From Skeletonema tropicum (lineage: Eukaryota; Bacillariophyta; Thalassiosirophyceae; Thalassiosirales; Thalassiosiraceae), in the NCBI GenBank assembly GCA_037178625.1, contig CM074129.1, forward strand, positions 620,001 to 684,000: 64,000 nucleotides of DNA, read 5' to 3'. Position 1 is the first letter of the stretch; each line of letters starts with the position of its first letter. The notes under the pieces are model-generated. The model did no database searches. It was not told the origin of the DNA and worked only from the letters and a program-made list of their open reading frames with translations. Positions 20,099 through 31,425 of the stretch are shown in pieces. The translations under genes and the position numbers were made by a program.

Positions 20099-21401
20099 TG
20101 TTGGACGTTCACTGCTGCATTTATCGGCATCAGCAGCGCCTTTGCTCCTCCCCTATCAAAGCATCGCTTATTGGTACGCATATCTGCAGTTACTGGCTCC
20201 GATTCCCCTCCCGCCGTAGTTGAGGTGGTTTCAAGCGGAGACGATGATAATACCAAGATAAATCAATTATCCGAAATATATGTGGATGATGAGTGCAGTC
20301 TCGATAACTTGGACGCTTGTCTCCAGGGCCCGATTGAAGATGAATTATGTTCTCTCGACGATTTGGACCTTTGTCAGTCGGATGTGCAAATAGTAAGCAT
20401 GCTTGTCATATTATCGTTCAATGCCGTACGGAACCATGTTTTTTGTTCTTCGCCGAGCTCTACTAACTCACCGCCTACTCTTATTCTGTTGCACATAGAA
20501 ACCGCCACAATCTCTAAAGGCATTTCTCTCCCAACCTATAATCGAAGTGCAGCTGGCTTTCCTTGTAGTCCTTTCTTCTCTATTCGTCGGTATTGGAACG
20601 GTATACTCCATCCCGCCCACAGTAATGGCCGTCACACACTACGAAGAGCTAACGATATCGGCAATATTTGCGGTGGAATATATAGCTCGTTGGAAAGTCA
20701 ACAATTTCTCAGCCAAGTATCTGATTGAGCCTTTAGCAATCATCGATCTACTGGCAATACTTCCTGGGGCAATAAAATTCTCATACTTGTGTGGGTTGAG
20801 TGTGCCACCTGCTCTTTTGGGAGGGGCTCTTATCAACTTGAGGTTGCTGAGAATATTGAGATTGCAAAATGTACTGAAAGATTTCGATACATTCAAGAAG
20901 TTTGAATCCGCCCTTGGTCTTCAAGCATCTGACATACGACCCTACCAACTTCAATTGGCACGTGTCGTCATAGACATTTTCACCATTCTCTCGATAACCG
21001 CGGGGCTAATCTACTCTGCAGAGAAAAACGTGAATCCGGAGATAACAGACTACTTTTCAGCCTTATATTTCGCAATAATAACTCTCACGACAGTCGGCTA
21101 TGGAGATATACACCCGGTAACAACAGCTGGAAGATGGATAGTTAGCGGGGCAATTTTTGTAGGAATCGCCGTTGTTCCAGCGCAGGCTGCTGCCCTCTTG
21201 GAAGCGTTGTATGATCGGGAAAGGGAGAAGAACCTGGGAACAGGTTCATCAGGCACGACAAATGTAAAGGCCAATGAAACCAGCTCTGAAGAGTCGTACG
21301 AAGCACTTGCACTGAGATTAAGTCGCCTTGATGAAAAAGTGGACCGCACAAATGACCGCATAGAAAAGCTTATTGAAGTTATAGAATCAACACACAAGTG
21401 A
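20099..21401 (+). CDS. Voltage-gated-type K+ channel with plastid-like signal
   Basis: Six-transmembrane K+ channel. The intron 20393-20498 (106 bp, GTAAGC...CATAG) joins an acidic N-terminal exon to the channel exon in phase 0. The channel part shows S1 (FLVVLSSLFVGIGTV), S2, S3 (LAIIDLLAILPG), an S4-like basic segment (LRLLRILRLQNVLKDF), S5, the pore with the filter TVGYGD, S6 (VSGAIFVGIAVVPAQAAALL), and a C-terminal coiled coil (LDEKVDRTNDRIEKLIEVI). The first exon has no in-frame ATG. Its start reads WTFTAAFIGISSAFAPPLSK, a hydrophobic signal followed by the phenylalanine motif of diatom plastid preproteins. A short upstream exon 19999-20022 (MNMKHHDE, GTGACA donor) could supply the start through a 76-bp intron ending in TCTCAG at 20098; this is speculative. 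Likely location: plastid envelope or thylakoid. Confidence 0.75.
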
Positions 21402-21506
21402 AGGTACGCGGTTGAACATAATATTATGAAGGCGCTACATCATACAATACTAAAATAGTCATGGTGTGGAATGTACTGCAAGTTTAATGAGTGCAAATCA
21501 TTTACT

Positions 21507-23307
21507 CTAAATCAACGCCGGATTGCTGCCACCTTTACGACGTTTCTTATTACGAGCACTTCCTCTCTCATCACTGTCCTTATTACGCTTCTTTTTTTTT
21601 GACTTGTCTACCATCTTCTTCTTCTTGCTCTTCGTTTCGTCAACATCATCACCACCACGTTGAAAGAGACCACCCATGACCCATCTACTCTTCACATACA
21701 GATCATTTGCCATTGTGCCAGATTGACGAACTCTCAATCCAGCATATGGATTTTCACAAAAGAAGAACTTTTTATTATTTTGCTCATCATCATCTTCTTC
21801 ATTGTAACTACTATTATTGTTGGATGAAGTTGTCTCCACACCAACAGTTTCAAGAACATACATTGGCAATTCGTTCAAAGCTACATATCCTCCATCCACT
21901 AGACATTTAATATCCGCAAATCCTTCCATTTCAGTATTGGTAGTGATAAGAAAGGGTGTCGATGGTGATGATGGATACGATGAGGCGGTAGATAGAGCCT
22001 TGGACCAATCGTAATCAGGACAGGATAGTCCTGGATTGAAGAAGATTATTGCATCTGGATCTGGAAATGATGTTGATGTAGCATTCTCCTCCTCTCCGTA
22101 ATTACAGCAATGGGTTTCAATATGGAGTATCGTTTTGGAAGAACCTGGAATTAACTTGTTCAAACGACAAACCATCGTTTCATCATCACCACCACTTCTT
22201 GGTTTGGGACAATCCGGTCCAACAAACACCAACCGTATCGTCTCAATCGAATCAATAAAATTCTTCAAATACGACAATACATTCGTCGATGCTTCGGCAT
22301 AGGCATCCAACATTTCATCATGTTGTGTATAACTTGTAGCTGTCCCGTCCCAGCCCCACAATTCGGAATCTACCGATGCACCTACAATATGAAGCACGAG
22401 CTCCCTACTAGTGCTGTGCAATCCACCACTCTCCTCCGAGTCTTGACTCAACGATTGTCTATCCCTCTTTCCCCTCCTCTTCTTCCTCTCACTCCCACTT
22501 CCAGTTCCACCACCCTTCTTGACATCCGGTGAACGTACCTCCTCCTTATACCGTAATCTCCGTGTCAAACTCTCAATCAACCACGGAGGACCATCGGATA
22601 AGAGCATGTTGAATAATGTTGCTGGGTAGGATTCTCGTTCCGTTTGGACTCTGTATTTGGCTGCTTCTTCTTTTTGAATGGTGTTGTTTTGTTGGATTGG
22701 TTTGGTTTTGGTGGGATTATTGTAGAGATTGTCTTCGGCTGTTTCATCGTCATTGCACAAGTTGAGTAGTCTACATCATATACACACGCACAGAGAGAGA
22801 GCATAAGTAGCATGACAATGACACGGGAGTAAATAATGAGCAAGCTGATACAAATACGACTGCATCATCATAGAACACAAAAACATCATAGGTTTAACAA
22901 ATATATACTCACGAGCAAATCACCGGTGAATGACCAAGAGCACCCTCATCCACATCATCATCACCTCCCCTATCATTCAGTAATTGCTGTGGCTCAGCAT
23001 CAACTCTACGACAAACCTCTGAACAGTATTTGACACGATTGCATCCTTTGCAATTTATTATCACTCCCCTCTTCTTCTTCTTTTTCGTTTTGTTATTGTC
23101 GATTGATTTCCCACCACCATCATCATCATTGTCAGATGGCAGGAGTAACGAGGCACCACAAGTCAAACAGCAATTGAACCCAAGTTGACATTCTTCGGAA
23201 CTGTCGTTGTTGCTTTTTTCAAGAGCGGAGATTACCCCCGGGTGGGAGAGTCGTGTGGATTGTTCGGGGAGGGAGTTTTCGAGGCCTAGTGAGGCTAGTA
23301 GGTCCAT
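21507..23307 (-). CDS. MYND-finger, Mss51 C-terminal-like protein
   Basis: Two exons, 23307-22913 and 22770-21507, intron 142 bp with GTGAGT donor and ATGTAG acceptor; product 552 aa. The N-terminal exon has a MYND-type zinc finger: CCLTCGASL, then INCKGCNRVKYCSEVCR, interrupted by an Asp/Lys-rich insert. The second exon has the fold found C-terminal to MYND in Mss51/zf-MYND proteins: ELVLHIVGASVDSELW, TIRLVFVGPDCP, DAIIFFNPGLSCPDY, TPFLITTNTEMEG and ENPYAGLRVRQSG. In yeast Mss51 acts in mitochondrial COX1 translation; most homologues in algae are uncharacterised, so the function is open. The C-terminal 55 residues are very Lys-rich (KSKKKKMVDKSKKKKRN), suggesting nuclear or RNA binding. Stop is TAA/TAG context at 21507. 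Confidence 0.75.
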
Positions 23308-23753
23308 TATTATTTTATTGTGGTAGAGAGGAGCTTGACGTAAGTAGGTTGAGAGAGATATATAGCGCGCGGGTGTTGCGTTGCTTGAGAGGGCGAGTTG
23401 AGAGATAGAGAGGGAGTTGGAGGATGAATGGATGGTGGTGATGATGCCAAATGCATTAGAAAAGGACTCCCATGTAGAGCAACCGGTATCAATGGTGTAG
23501 AAATTTAATATTAATTCCTACGTTGATACCAGACAGTTCGCAGAGCGAGAGTTTCAGCCCCTCTCTAGTTTTTTTGCCCAACTTTTTTGGAGTTTTCAGT
23601 TGGAGAGCCGTTCAGCCAAGACGCCATGTGGCAAGTACAAGACCACTGCTCAGCCCCAAGATGCTTCTACTGCAGGAATCATCAATGTTCATGAACAACC
23701 ACATAACTTTTCTAAAGTGAGCGTGACAATCAAACAACCCATCAAATACAACA

Positions 23754-25109
23754 ATGAATACGATATCAATACACCCCCTCTACCGAATCTCCACAGCAGT
23801 CGAGGATGGACAAGAGCTACAATTGAGTTGGAGCAACTCCTTCACCTATTACAGTGAAGAAGATTACGATTGTGATGGGAATATCGAATGTATCTACAAT
23901 GAAACTGATGATGATATCGCTTCGACGACTATTAAATGTTATCATCCGACATCAGCGTCATCGTCAGCAGTGTCAAAGAAGTCTGGTGCGACGATATCCA
24001 CGTGTGATTCTATGGATACAACTTCGTCATCGTCATCATCATCACAACGTGATTGTGGTAGTTTGAACCTTATTCTTGTCGATGATCAATCTGACACAAG
24101 CGGAGAAGACGAACAACAGCAACAACAAGAGGATATCCTCTACGAAGAAGAAGAAGAAGAACACCAACATGAACAACAAGACGACAAACTACGGGCACTC
24201 TGCCCAGTCACAGGTCACTACTCCAAACTCCAAGATCATTACTTCATTCCATCGACATCATCGACATCGTCGATGCTTGGTATTGGTCAATACGGCCACG
24301 TTCAAAGCTGCATCCACATCTCCACAGGTAAACCTTATGCAGTCAAGACTATTCAAAAGTCGAAACTGAAAAGTAGTAAACACATTCAACGTGAACTACA
24401 CCTACTCACCAGGGTCACGAACCATCCCAACATTATCCAATTGGTAGACTTTCACGAAGATGAAGATCACGTACACATCATCACGGAGAAATGTTCCGGT
24501 GGTGAACTATTCGATGTCATTGGAGAATATTCCTCAAGAAGTAGTTCGGGCTGTCTAAGTGAAGGATATGCAGCGAGTATCATCAAATGTGTCCTAGAGG
24601 CAGTGGCATATTTGCATTCGATAGGGATTGTACACCGTGATGTCAAGCCGGAGAATATATTGTTTGAATATGAGCGTAGTGAATTAGAGGAGTGTTATGG
24701 TCATTTCGAATCTTTCAATTCGATACGGCTGATTGACTTTGGTTTATCGAGAGAGCATGATTTGGATGTGGATGGGTACATGACCAATCCGGTGGGGACA
24801 TCCTATTACATGGCACCGGAACTTCTCAAGGGGAGGTACACTCAATCCTGTGATGTGTGGTCCGTGGGTATCATCACCTACACCTTATTATGTGGCTTCC
24901 CACCCTTTAATGGATTGAATGATCACGACATCAAGCAAACTATCGTGAAGTATGGGAATTCCAAGAATGTCAACTTTCAGTTACGAGGGTGGGCTGGGAA
25001 GAGTGAAGAGGCTAAGGACTTTATCAGGTGTTTGTTACGGAGAGATCCGAGGAAGAGGTTTACGGCTGAGGAGGCTTTGATGCACCCTTGGTTGAAGATG
25101 TATTGTTGA
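23754..25109 (+). CDS. CaMK-type Ser/Thr protein kinase 2
   Basis: A 451-aa paralogue of the kinase at 15406-16737, opposite strand, single exon, ATG start. The N-terminal 145 residues are acidic, with Ser and Gln/Glu homopolymers. The shared pre-kinase motif is [16 protein letters not shown]. Catalytic features: GIGQYG loop, AVKTIQKSK Lys, QRELHLL Glu, [48 protein letters not shown] and [16 protein letters not shown], after which the protein ends almost at once (LKMYC). There is a 12-residue extra loop after HRDVKPEN ([14 protein letters not shown]). All catalytic residues are present. No regulatory tail or EF-hand is visible. Phosphorylation targets are unknown. Confidence 0.87.
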   Translation: MNTISIHPLYRISTAVEDGQELQLSWSNSFTYYSEEDYDCDGNIECIYNETDDDIASTTIKCYHPTSASSSAVSKKSGATISTCDSMDTTSSSSSSSQRDCGSLNLILVDDQSDTSGEDEQQQQQEDILYEEEEEEHQHEQQDDKLRALCPVTGHYSKLQDHYFIPSTSSTSSMLGIGQYGHVQSCIHISTGKPYAVKTIQKSKLKSSKHIQRELHLLTRVTNHPNIIQLVDFHEDEDHVHIITEKCSGGELFDVIGEYSSRSSSGCLSEGYAASIIKCVLEAVAYLHSIGIVHRDVKPENILFEYERSELEECYGHFESFNSIRLIDFGLSREHDLDVDGYMTNPVGTSYYMAPELLKGRYTQSCDVWSVGIITYTLLCGFPPFNGLNDHDIKQTIVKYGNSKNVNFQLRGWAGKSEEAKDFIRCLLRRDPRKRFTAEEALMHPWLKMYC

Positions 25110-25477
25110 AGAGTGGTATGTATGTTTGGACAAGACAAGAGTGTATAATATGGATAAGTAGATAGATAGGGAGGAGAGGCATGATAGGAAGTAGGTATCG
25201 TTTCGTGCGTTTCGTGGTGTATGCATCTAGAGAGAGAGACTTTATCTTCATGTGTGTATCATAGTTAATTAGCTCATATGAGACCAAAATAACAAGATAT
25301 CTAACTGCTCTCAAGGCGAAAATTAAGTTTCAGGGAAGTGGTTTACATACCTACACACATTCACTAAATACATTTACACAAGAAAAAGACATTAAGAGTG
25401 AATGCGCAAGGGCGCTCGTTATCAGAAACAGGAAGTGCACTGACCATTCACTCATTCCGCGAACAACTTCCTCCATT
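25110..25477. other. Intergenic region
   Basis: Shared 3' flank of the converging kinase and ankyrin genes. Nothing notable is seen. Confidence 0.4.
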
Positions 25478-27007
25478 CTAAGTTGAAGAACCACGATTAT
25501 TGGCTTGTTGGTTTGCACAATAGTTCAAATGAGCCTCAGGATAAGCCTTCAGGAGCCTAAAAACACTATCCGTGTATTCGATGTTTTCCCTATCCTCCAC
25601 TTCATCACTTTCCCAAAGAAGACCAATGGGAAGCTTGTTGTGAGCATTCCTTCTAGATACTGATACAGCATCATACTTCTCCAGCAACAGCGCAATGATT
25701 TCGTATCTAGCACATCGGCAAGCATAATGGAGAGTGGTGTTTCCATCCTTATCCGCAGCTGCGAGAGTCGATGTATCCAGTCCTACCAAGTACTGAATAA
25801 CGTTGGCAGATTTGTGATGCTGACATGCGATATGCAAGGGTAATGCACCGCCATTATCTGGAGACTGTATAGAGTTAGGATTGCCTTTAACCAACAGCTT
25901 GATAGAACCAAGCCTTACATTGTTTTGAATTGCATTGTGAAGTGGGAGTTGTCCATTGCCATCAGGTGTTGTCATCAAACTGTGATCTTTGGCTTGACGA
26001 GAAAATACTAACTCGCTGTTGATGAATGCTTGCACTTGTTGGTGATAGCTTTGGATAGTGGACGCAATGCCATTGTCTTCGATTGCTTCTGGGTGTGCAT
26101 CGTAAATTGCCTTGATGATTTCAAGAGCAGCATCTACATTTGAATCATTATAATTCTGACGGCAAGCATAATGAAGCAGAGACATTCCTCGACACTTCTG
26201 AAATAACACATTGGGATCGCAATCCAACAGGTATTGCACGGTTTCAATGGCATTTCCTGCTTTAGCTTGCTGGCGCAGGCCAAGAATGGCGCAGTGAATC
26301 GGATAATATCCCTGTGTTGTTGCATGATTGATGGCATCGGGGTAAAGTTTGTACAAAAATTGTACTGTGGCAACAGTGTTGTAACAACATGCAAAAAGGA
26401 GAGGTAGCGAACAGTCGGCATCAGCTATTCGCTCAGATCCAGGATATGCTTCGATCAGCACACGGCAAAACTCAGGTGATCTCTCCGAACACGCTACGTG
26501 AATTGGAAGATTGCCATCATTATCAACATGCCGGATTGCTTCAGGGTGCTTCTCGACAAGAAACTTCAATGATTGCATTGAGGCTGTTTCGTTCATGCGC
26601 TTGTTATAACATAAACAATGGAGAGGCAAGTTACCCTGATTGTCTACACTGCCAACGGAGTCGGGAGCTGCATCGATGAGGAGCTGGATTATCCCCCGTG
26701 TCGTGCGTTTGTTGCGGCATGCATAGTGGAGCGCCGACCAACTAGTGTAAGGAGAAATAAATCTGGCAGCATCAGGAAAATATTCGAGAAGGCATCGAAT
26801 TATACCCTCGTCCATTCTTTCATTATAGCATGCCGCGAGGAAGAATTCATAATTGAAATTGCCGATATCATTGTTGAGCGTCAACCCATGTCGCTTAAAT
26901 AATTCGCGAAGGCCTTCTTCTGAAAGCGAGGATGACGAACAATAACTATCCAAATCTCTCAACAACGATTGAGGTGATAGCCTGTCATTATTGCCGTTAT
27001 CGCTCAT
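25478..27007 (-). CDS. Ankyrin-repeat protein
   Basis: A 509-aa protein from the ATG at 27007 (MSDNGNNDRLSPQ; a longer frame upstream would start with TTG). About ten ankyrin-like repeats cover residues ~45-480: WSALHYACRNKRTTRGIIQL, GNLPLHCLCYNKR, GNLPIHVACSERSPEFCRVL, YPIHCAILG, MSLLHYACRQNYNDSNV, GQLPLHNAIQNNVRLGSIKL, GALPLHIACQHHKSANVIQY and NTTLHYACRCARYEIIALLL. The D-G-x-x-P-L-H and C-pattern are the form common in expanded diatom ankyrin families. There is no transmembrane segment or other domain. A protein-interaction scaffold is likely; no partner can be named. Confidence 0.85.
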   Translation of the reverse strand: MSDNGNNDRLSPQSLLRDLDSYCSSSSLSEEGLRELFKRHGLTLNNDIGNFNYEFFLAACYNERMDEGIIRCLLEYFPDAARFISPYTSWSALHYACRNKRTTRGIIQLLIDAAPDSVGSVDNQGNLPLHCLCYNKRMNETASMQSLKFLVEKHPEAIRHVDNDGNLPIHVACSERSPEFCRVLIEAYPGSERIADADCSLPLLFACCYNTVATVQFLYKLYPDAINHATTQGYYPIHCAILGLRQQAKAGNAIETVQYLLDCDPNVLFQKCRGMSLLHYACRQNYNDSNVDAALEIIKAIYDAHPEAIEDNGIASTIQSYHQQVQAFINSELVFSRQAKDHSLMTTPDGNGQLPLHNAIQNNVRLGSIKLLVKGNPNSIQSPDNGGALPLHIACQHHKSANVIQYLVGLDTSTLAAADKDGNTTLHYACRCARYEIIALLLEKYDAVSVSRRNAHNKLPIGLLWESDEVEDRENIEYTDSVFRLLKAYPEAHLNYCANQQANNRGSST

Positions 27008-28629
27008 CGTTGAAATTGTCTTTCGTTTTCGTCTTTCTATCAACTATGATGTATCAAGAACAGTGGCAAGGTAGCACAGAAGTAGTAAGTTGAAGTAGTG
27101 TAGGAGAGATAGTTGTGCAGTGAACATGGCATGGAACCGACAGCCAACTTCCGCAGAACTTTCTTCTCACTTTGGTAGAGTGTAAAAATACGTGGTTTGA
27201 GATAAATGACCTCCCGTATTAACACGAGAAAGTGCATTCTTCCTCGAGTTTTACATACTACCAAAGAGCCTACAATTTCTGAGAAGTGAACGCTGTCAGG
27301 AACGGCGCTCGATAATATCTCTATTAGGTACGTAAACTAAGTTCGTTGGAATTCCATGAGTTCTGTTCATGAAACACTAAGTTCGTTGGAATTCCATGAG
27401 TTCTGTTCATGAAACATTGTACTCCTTGTGATGAGAACCGTGACAACTGAGATATGAGAGACACGGGTAAAAAACGGGATTTCGTAAGTATTATGTAGGG
27501 TTTAACCCGTTCTCAACAATCTAATCTAATACTCCATATACTACGCTTGTACTCGGAGTATTTGCAACTATTTTTGCAACCGTGTAATCACATACATGGT
27601 CACATAGTAGTCACACATGTCAGATCACGTGAAAGATGCGATTTTTCTTTATGACAAAGACATAGACACAAGACATGCCTACCATGACAAGCGCTTCATT
27701 TGCCCTTGGGTCGTCGTTCAGCCGCCGCCATTGGCCATGAAATGGTATTGCATATTGTGAGCTTCCGTCAGAGCCGTCGATCGTCGTCATTAGCGTTATA
27801 GAATCACTGAGAGCATCATTGAAAAAGAGGCACGCGTGTGCTTGCAGCATTATGTTTGTTTCTCACAGCAAATCAATCCAAACCGGAGGGAAGATCACAT
27901 CTACGACAACAGCAGCGGCAGTTTTCAACAATTGAGTGGACGTGAGATGTTGTTTGAAATGTTATCGTGGCTCTCTCTGAGTGTGCTCAGACGAGTGGTC
28001 GTCAATGATGTTGTCGTCTAAGAGGGTGATGTGCGTTGCGCTTATCCCTGACATCCTATCATATGGCAAAATGCTTTTCTATGATAAGTCGTACACACGT
28101 TCCGTCAATAATTAGTTGTTATTCAATGTTATGTTATTTGCAGTGTCTCGGAAAGATCTAATATATCCTATTACCCAATGCCATGAACATGTTTGCATTA
28201 TGTGTGTTGAATTAGCTTTTCAAGTCAATTTTCATCTTGCTTCTGTTGCCAACTGACTCATCGATCAGTACGCTATACCCATGCAAGTAGTGAGTGCGCC
28301 ATCATTGTACCCCGTACATAATCCTCTATTATACTCGTTTTTTATCACACCAAACGTGATATTTGTGTCGGCACACACAATATGTCAGCCGCTGATGTAT
28401 GGTATGGACGATACGTCTCTCTACTAGATGATCGATATATCGTTCGACATCAGCCATAACATTCGATTCAGCTGCCTTATGGGAACGCCATACAATGTAT
28501 TCTGCTATCGCACGGTCGTATAGATGATGGTGTGTTGATCTAGCTGGGCTAGAGTGTACTTATGGTGATCGGCGCCTGCCGGAGCGATGGAAAAGAAGTG
28601 TGACCTATGACCGCTCTGCGCTGTCACAC
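27008..28629. other. Intergenic region with a 40-bp tandem duplication
   Basis: No gene was recognised. It holds the duplicated 40-mer at 27336-27415. The frames at 27620-27850 (minus) and 27836-28021 (plus) have no family resemblance. Confidence 0.4.
27336..27415. repeat. Perfect 40-bp tandem duplication
   Basis: Two identical adjacent copies of a 40-mer starting ACTAAGTTCGTTGGAATTCC, in the spacer upstream of the ankyrin gene. Looks recent. Confidence 0.95.
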
Positions 28630-28830
28630 TGCGTTTACTTTGGGTTGCAAAAGTTGCAAAAAGCATGCTCTTTTGCAAGGATTTTTGCAACTTCGGTTGC
28701 AAAATGACCATAAAATACCACAATTAAGACCGACATACCACGCTCCTGACCGTGATATATTTTTATTGTATAATCACGCTACGAATTCCTCTGTAACTTT
28801 TGCTACTTGGGTTGCAAATCCGGGTTAATA
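28630..28830. repeat. TTGCAA-rich repeat
   Basis: Within 70 bp (28638-28708) TTGCAA occurs five times in alternating context (GGGTTGCAAAAGTTGCAAAA ... TTTTTGCAACTTCGGTTGC). A later block, CTACGAATTCCTCTGTAACT at about 28779, followed by GGGTTGCAAA, is matched in reverse complement at the right edge of the window (about 63943-63985). Probably a dispersed repeat or MITE whose ends I cannot define. Confidence 0.45.
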
Positions 28831-28869
28831 CTTTTTATATATGAAGTAGACCGGACTAACAGACAGTTA

Positions 28870-29132
28870 CAGGTGAACCTCCGCGAACTAAACCCCCCCG
28901 GAGGCCTAAAAATTTTGGCTAGTCTGCTCTCAGTAGAGGGGAGTCTGACTTTCGGAATAGTCACATACTAATTCCCTAGTAACTACTAATATAACAGAAA
29001 AATTTTAAAGTACGTCTGATTAGCCTAGGGAATTAGTAGAAACCGGAAGGGGGTCTAAATATTTTGGCTAGGCTGGATTGGAGGGGGGGGTCTAAGCCGA
29101 GTAGGGGGGTTTAGTTCGCGGAGGTTCACCTG
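28870..29132. mobile_element. TA-flanked MITE (Tc1/mariner-pogo-like), 263 bp
   Basis: Perfect terminal inverted repeats of about 29 bp: CAGGTGAACCTCCGCGAACT continuing AAACCCCCC on the left and its exact reverse complement on the right. TA flanks both ends. CAG-starting TIRs with TA duplication are characteristic of the Tc1/mariner superfamily, and the CAG...GAACCTC... pattern recalls pogo-type elements. No ORF inside. Sub-terminal blocks (AAATTTTTAGG/ AAATATTTAG) are also inverted. Confidence 0.8.
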
Positions 29133-29165
29133 TATCGTAGGAGTATTGTAGTACAGTGGCCTTAA

Positions 29166-29544
29166 ACCGTTCCTTACGCAAAAGTTTTTTCCGGATGACG
29201 ACACTTGTGATTTGTGGAATGGAGTGGTGACGTATTTTGCGTGCAGAAAATAGAAGATGTCTTCCTTCCTTCTCAAAAGGTCCGATCTGCGTACGTAAGG
29301 AAGGAAAACAGCCCTTCAACGTAGGAACTTAGTAATATATTTTTTTGAATCTTTTCACTTCCCTGTTTCCCCACAACACCTACAAATTTAGTGCGCCCGC
29401 GCACTAGCGCACTAGAATTAAAAGCCTATTGGTACACACGGAAGAAACATTTCTACGCCGCGGCAATCCGGAAAGTTTGTCGGAGTTCCACAAGTCACAA
29501 AATCGTCAGAAGCGAGCGGAAAAAACTTTTGCGTAAGGAACGGT
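29166..29544. mobile_element. MITE with ACCGTTCCTTACG inverted ends
   Basis: Ends are inverted repeats: ACCGTTCCTTACGCAAAAGT continuing TTTTTCCG, perfect over about 28 bp, with imperfect similarity further in (CTTGTGATTTGTGGAA / TTGTGACTTGTGGAA). The element is 379 bp and lies only 33 bp from the preceding MITE. A TAA lies near both ends but is not perfectly aligned, so target duplication is unclear. No coding capacity. Confidence 0.7.
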
Positions 29545-30187
29545 GTAATGACTAAAATTATCTATCTATCTATCTATCCAACTGTGTCTGTTGGTCGTGC
29601 TCGCTCTTACACCTTCCTGTGGGATCTATTGCAACAACTGGGCGGCTCATCGTGCAGAGGTGGCTATTAATGCTGAATGCTGATCTCATAGAGTTATAAT
29701 GGTATGAGAAGGGGAGATTGAAATGAAACATTCTACCAATGCTTGGAGGTGGAAGTGGAAGCAAGCTTCAAACTATAGCCATACCTCTTCCATTGCCATT
29801 GATGTACGACTGAACCACAAAGAGGGCCTTGACGATAATCAAGCACATCTTTACACAGAGGAGATGATTCACTGTAAAGAAAGTATGATTGGTTAGCGAA
29901 TAGCTGATTAATAGTAATAGTACCTACTCATGATCATGACCTGTGGGTGCATGAAGAATATTTGAAATGATTGCTGATCATTATTGAATTTAGTGTTAGT
30001 CTGAGCCCCCGAGTTCCCTAAGTTTCAAACTCTAACCCGCTTTCTTGACTATCCACGAATTCACTCATATATTGGATATGTATTCAATCACAATCACTTG
30101 CTCTCGGTATATCACAGCCACAGCACTTGGCCCCTACTCAAACTATCATCTTAGAAAATAGCACCTAAATTGTATTCTACTGGAGTA
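29545..30187. other. Intergenic region
   Basis: A short CTAT microsatellite at about 29558-29578; nothing else recognised. Confidence 0.4.
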
Positions 30188-31083
30188 AGAGTACAGCTGC
30201 TGCATCTCTCTGAGGACTGCTCATTGCATCCACGGCAGCTTGATATGCACGGATAGCCGTGGCAAGGTCGTCCTTTTTCACAGATCCCTCTAGATAATGA
30301 AGTTTCAGATTCTTCGATGACAGGTCATGCCTAAGACTTGCAGCGATCATATATGCTTCACTTCTCTTTCATATCTTCCATTTTCGCCATCCATCACGGC
30401 AAGATTACACCTAGCTCCCGGATGACCAAGAATTGTAGCTTCCTCCAAATGATACACTTCCTTTTTCTTGTCCTGCTCAACAAATCCGTCCCTGTACATT
30501 GTCGACAATTGGTAATGTGCATCCGCATCGCCCAATGCACATCGCCCAATGCACATGCCTTTGTGAAGTAATCAAATGCATTGTCATAGTCCCCTTCGTG
30601 ATAGAAGCGTGTGCCCATGTGACGAATAGCAACCGGATCATTCATCTCTTTTCATCCTTTGCTTTTCACATCCTTCCTCTGTTCCGGGCGCAGCTTCTCG
30701 GCAAAATGGGCAGAATAGTTGTGACGGAGATTTGCCCCTCTCGCGTAACGCGACTTCATTGGCAAGTTGACACCCTCTACAAATGACTTTGCTGCAGCAG
30801 TCCGTCAAATATTTGAACCCAGCAACAGAGGTAACATACAGATCGGACAGTCCCCAATATGGCTACTCTCCGGTTGCCTAAACAATAGCTCGTCACGTAA
30901 TTCCGCCGCATGTCTCTTACACGCTCGCTTGTGTTGCGGACGATGATTTCTTTGACATATGACGCTGCAGTATCGAACGAGATAGCAAGCGGTGCACCTC
31001 ATCAATTTGACGTCATCGACCTCCGCAATGCCACAGGAAGCGCAGCATCTCGTGTCGCAATCCGGCTCATTTGTCTTGCTCAT
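30188..31083 (-). pseudogene. MYND + RING-like + SEL1 gene with at least four indels
   Basis: The ATG at 31083 opens MSKTNEPDCDTRCCASCG, then LMRCTACYLVRYCSVICQ and HRPQHKRACKRHAAEL, an intact MYND finger, continuing to SSHIGDCPICMLPLLLGSN before a premature stop. Other frames continue the same protein: KYLTDCCSKVICRGCQLANE...CPFCREAAPG, KQRMKRDE, stop; NDPVAIRHMGTRFYHEGDYD; then a local duplication of GATGTGCATTGGGC breaks the frame near 30545; DADAHYQLSTMYRDGFVEQD; YHLEEATILGHPGARCNLAV; and finally AIRAYQAAVDAMSSPQRDAA. I count four or more small indels, so this is a true pseudogene of the family seen at 18155 and 31426. Confidence 0.75.
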
Positions 31084-31425
31084 ATTCGACACGTCTACCA
31101 CAAGTGCGCGGTTCAAACCGAAACCTAGCCCAGGCTCAATGTACTTGTGACTGTTTGAGCCACTGCTCAGAAATGCCCCCCGCTGAGCATGATTGATTTC
31201 AAAAGAAAGAAGATATACTTGCCTCCATACAAACGCTTTCATGATTGATTTCTTGCCTGAAAATGTCCACAAGATGATAAGTTGCTTCGCCAAAATAATG
31301 CTATGAAGCAACAACACAAAGATTGGCATTTCTGAGTTAATTGCAAAATTCAAATATCTAGACCTACGCCTACGAAGCCAAGTAGTTCTCGATAGAGTTT
31401 TTCACTACATATCACCAATCTTTCT

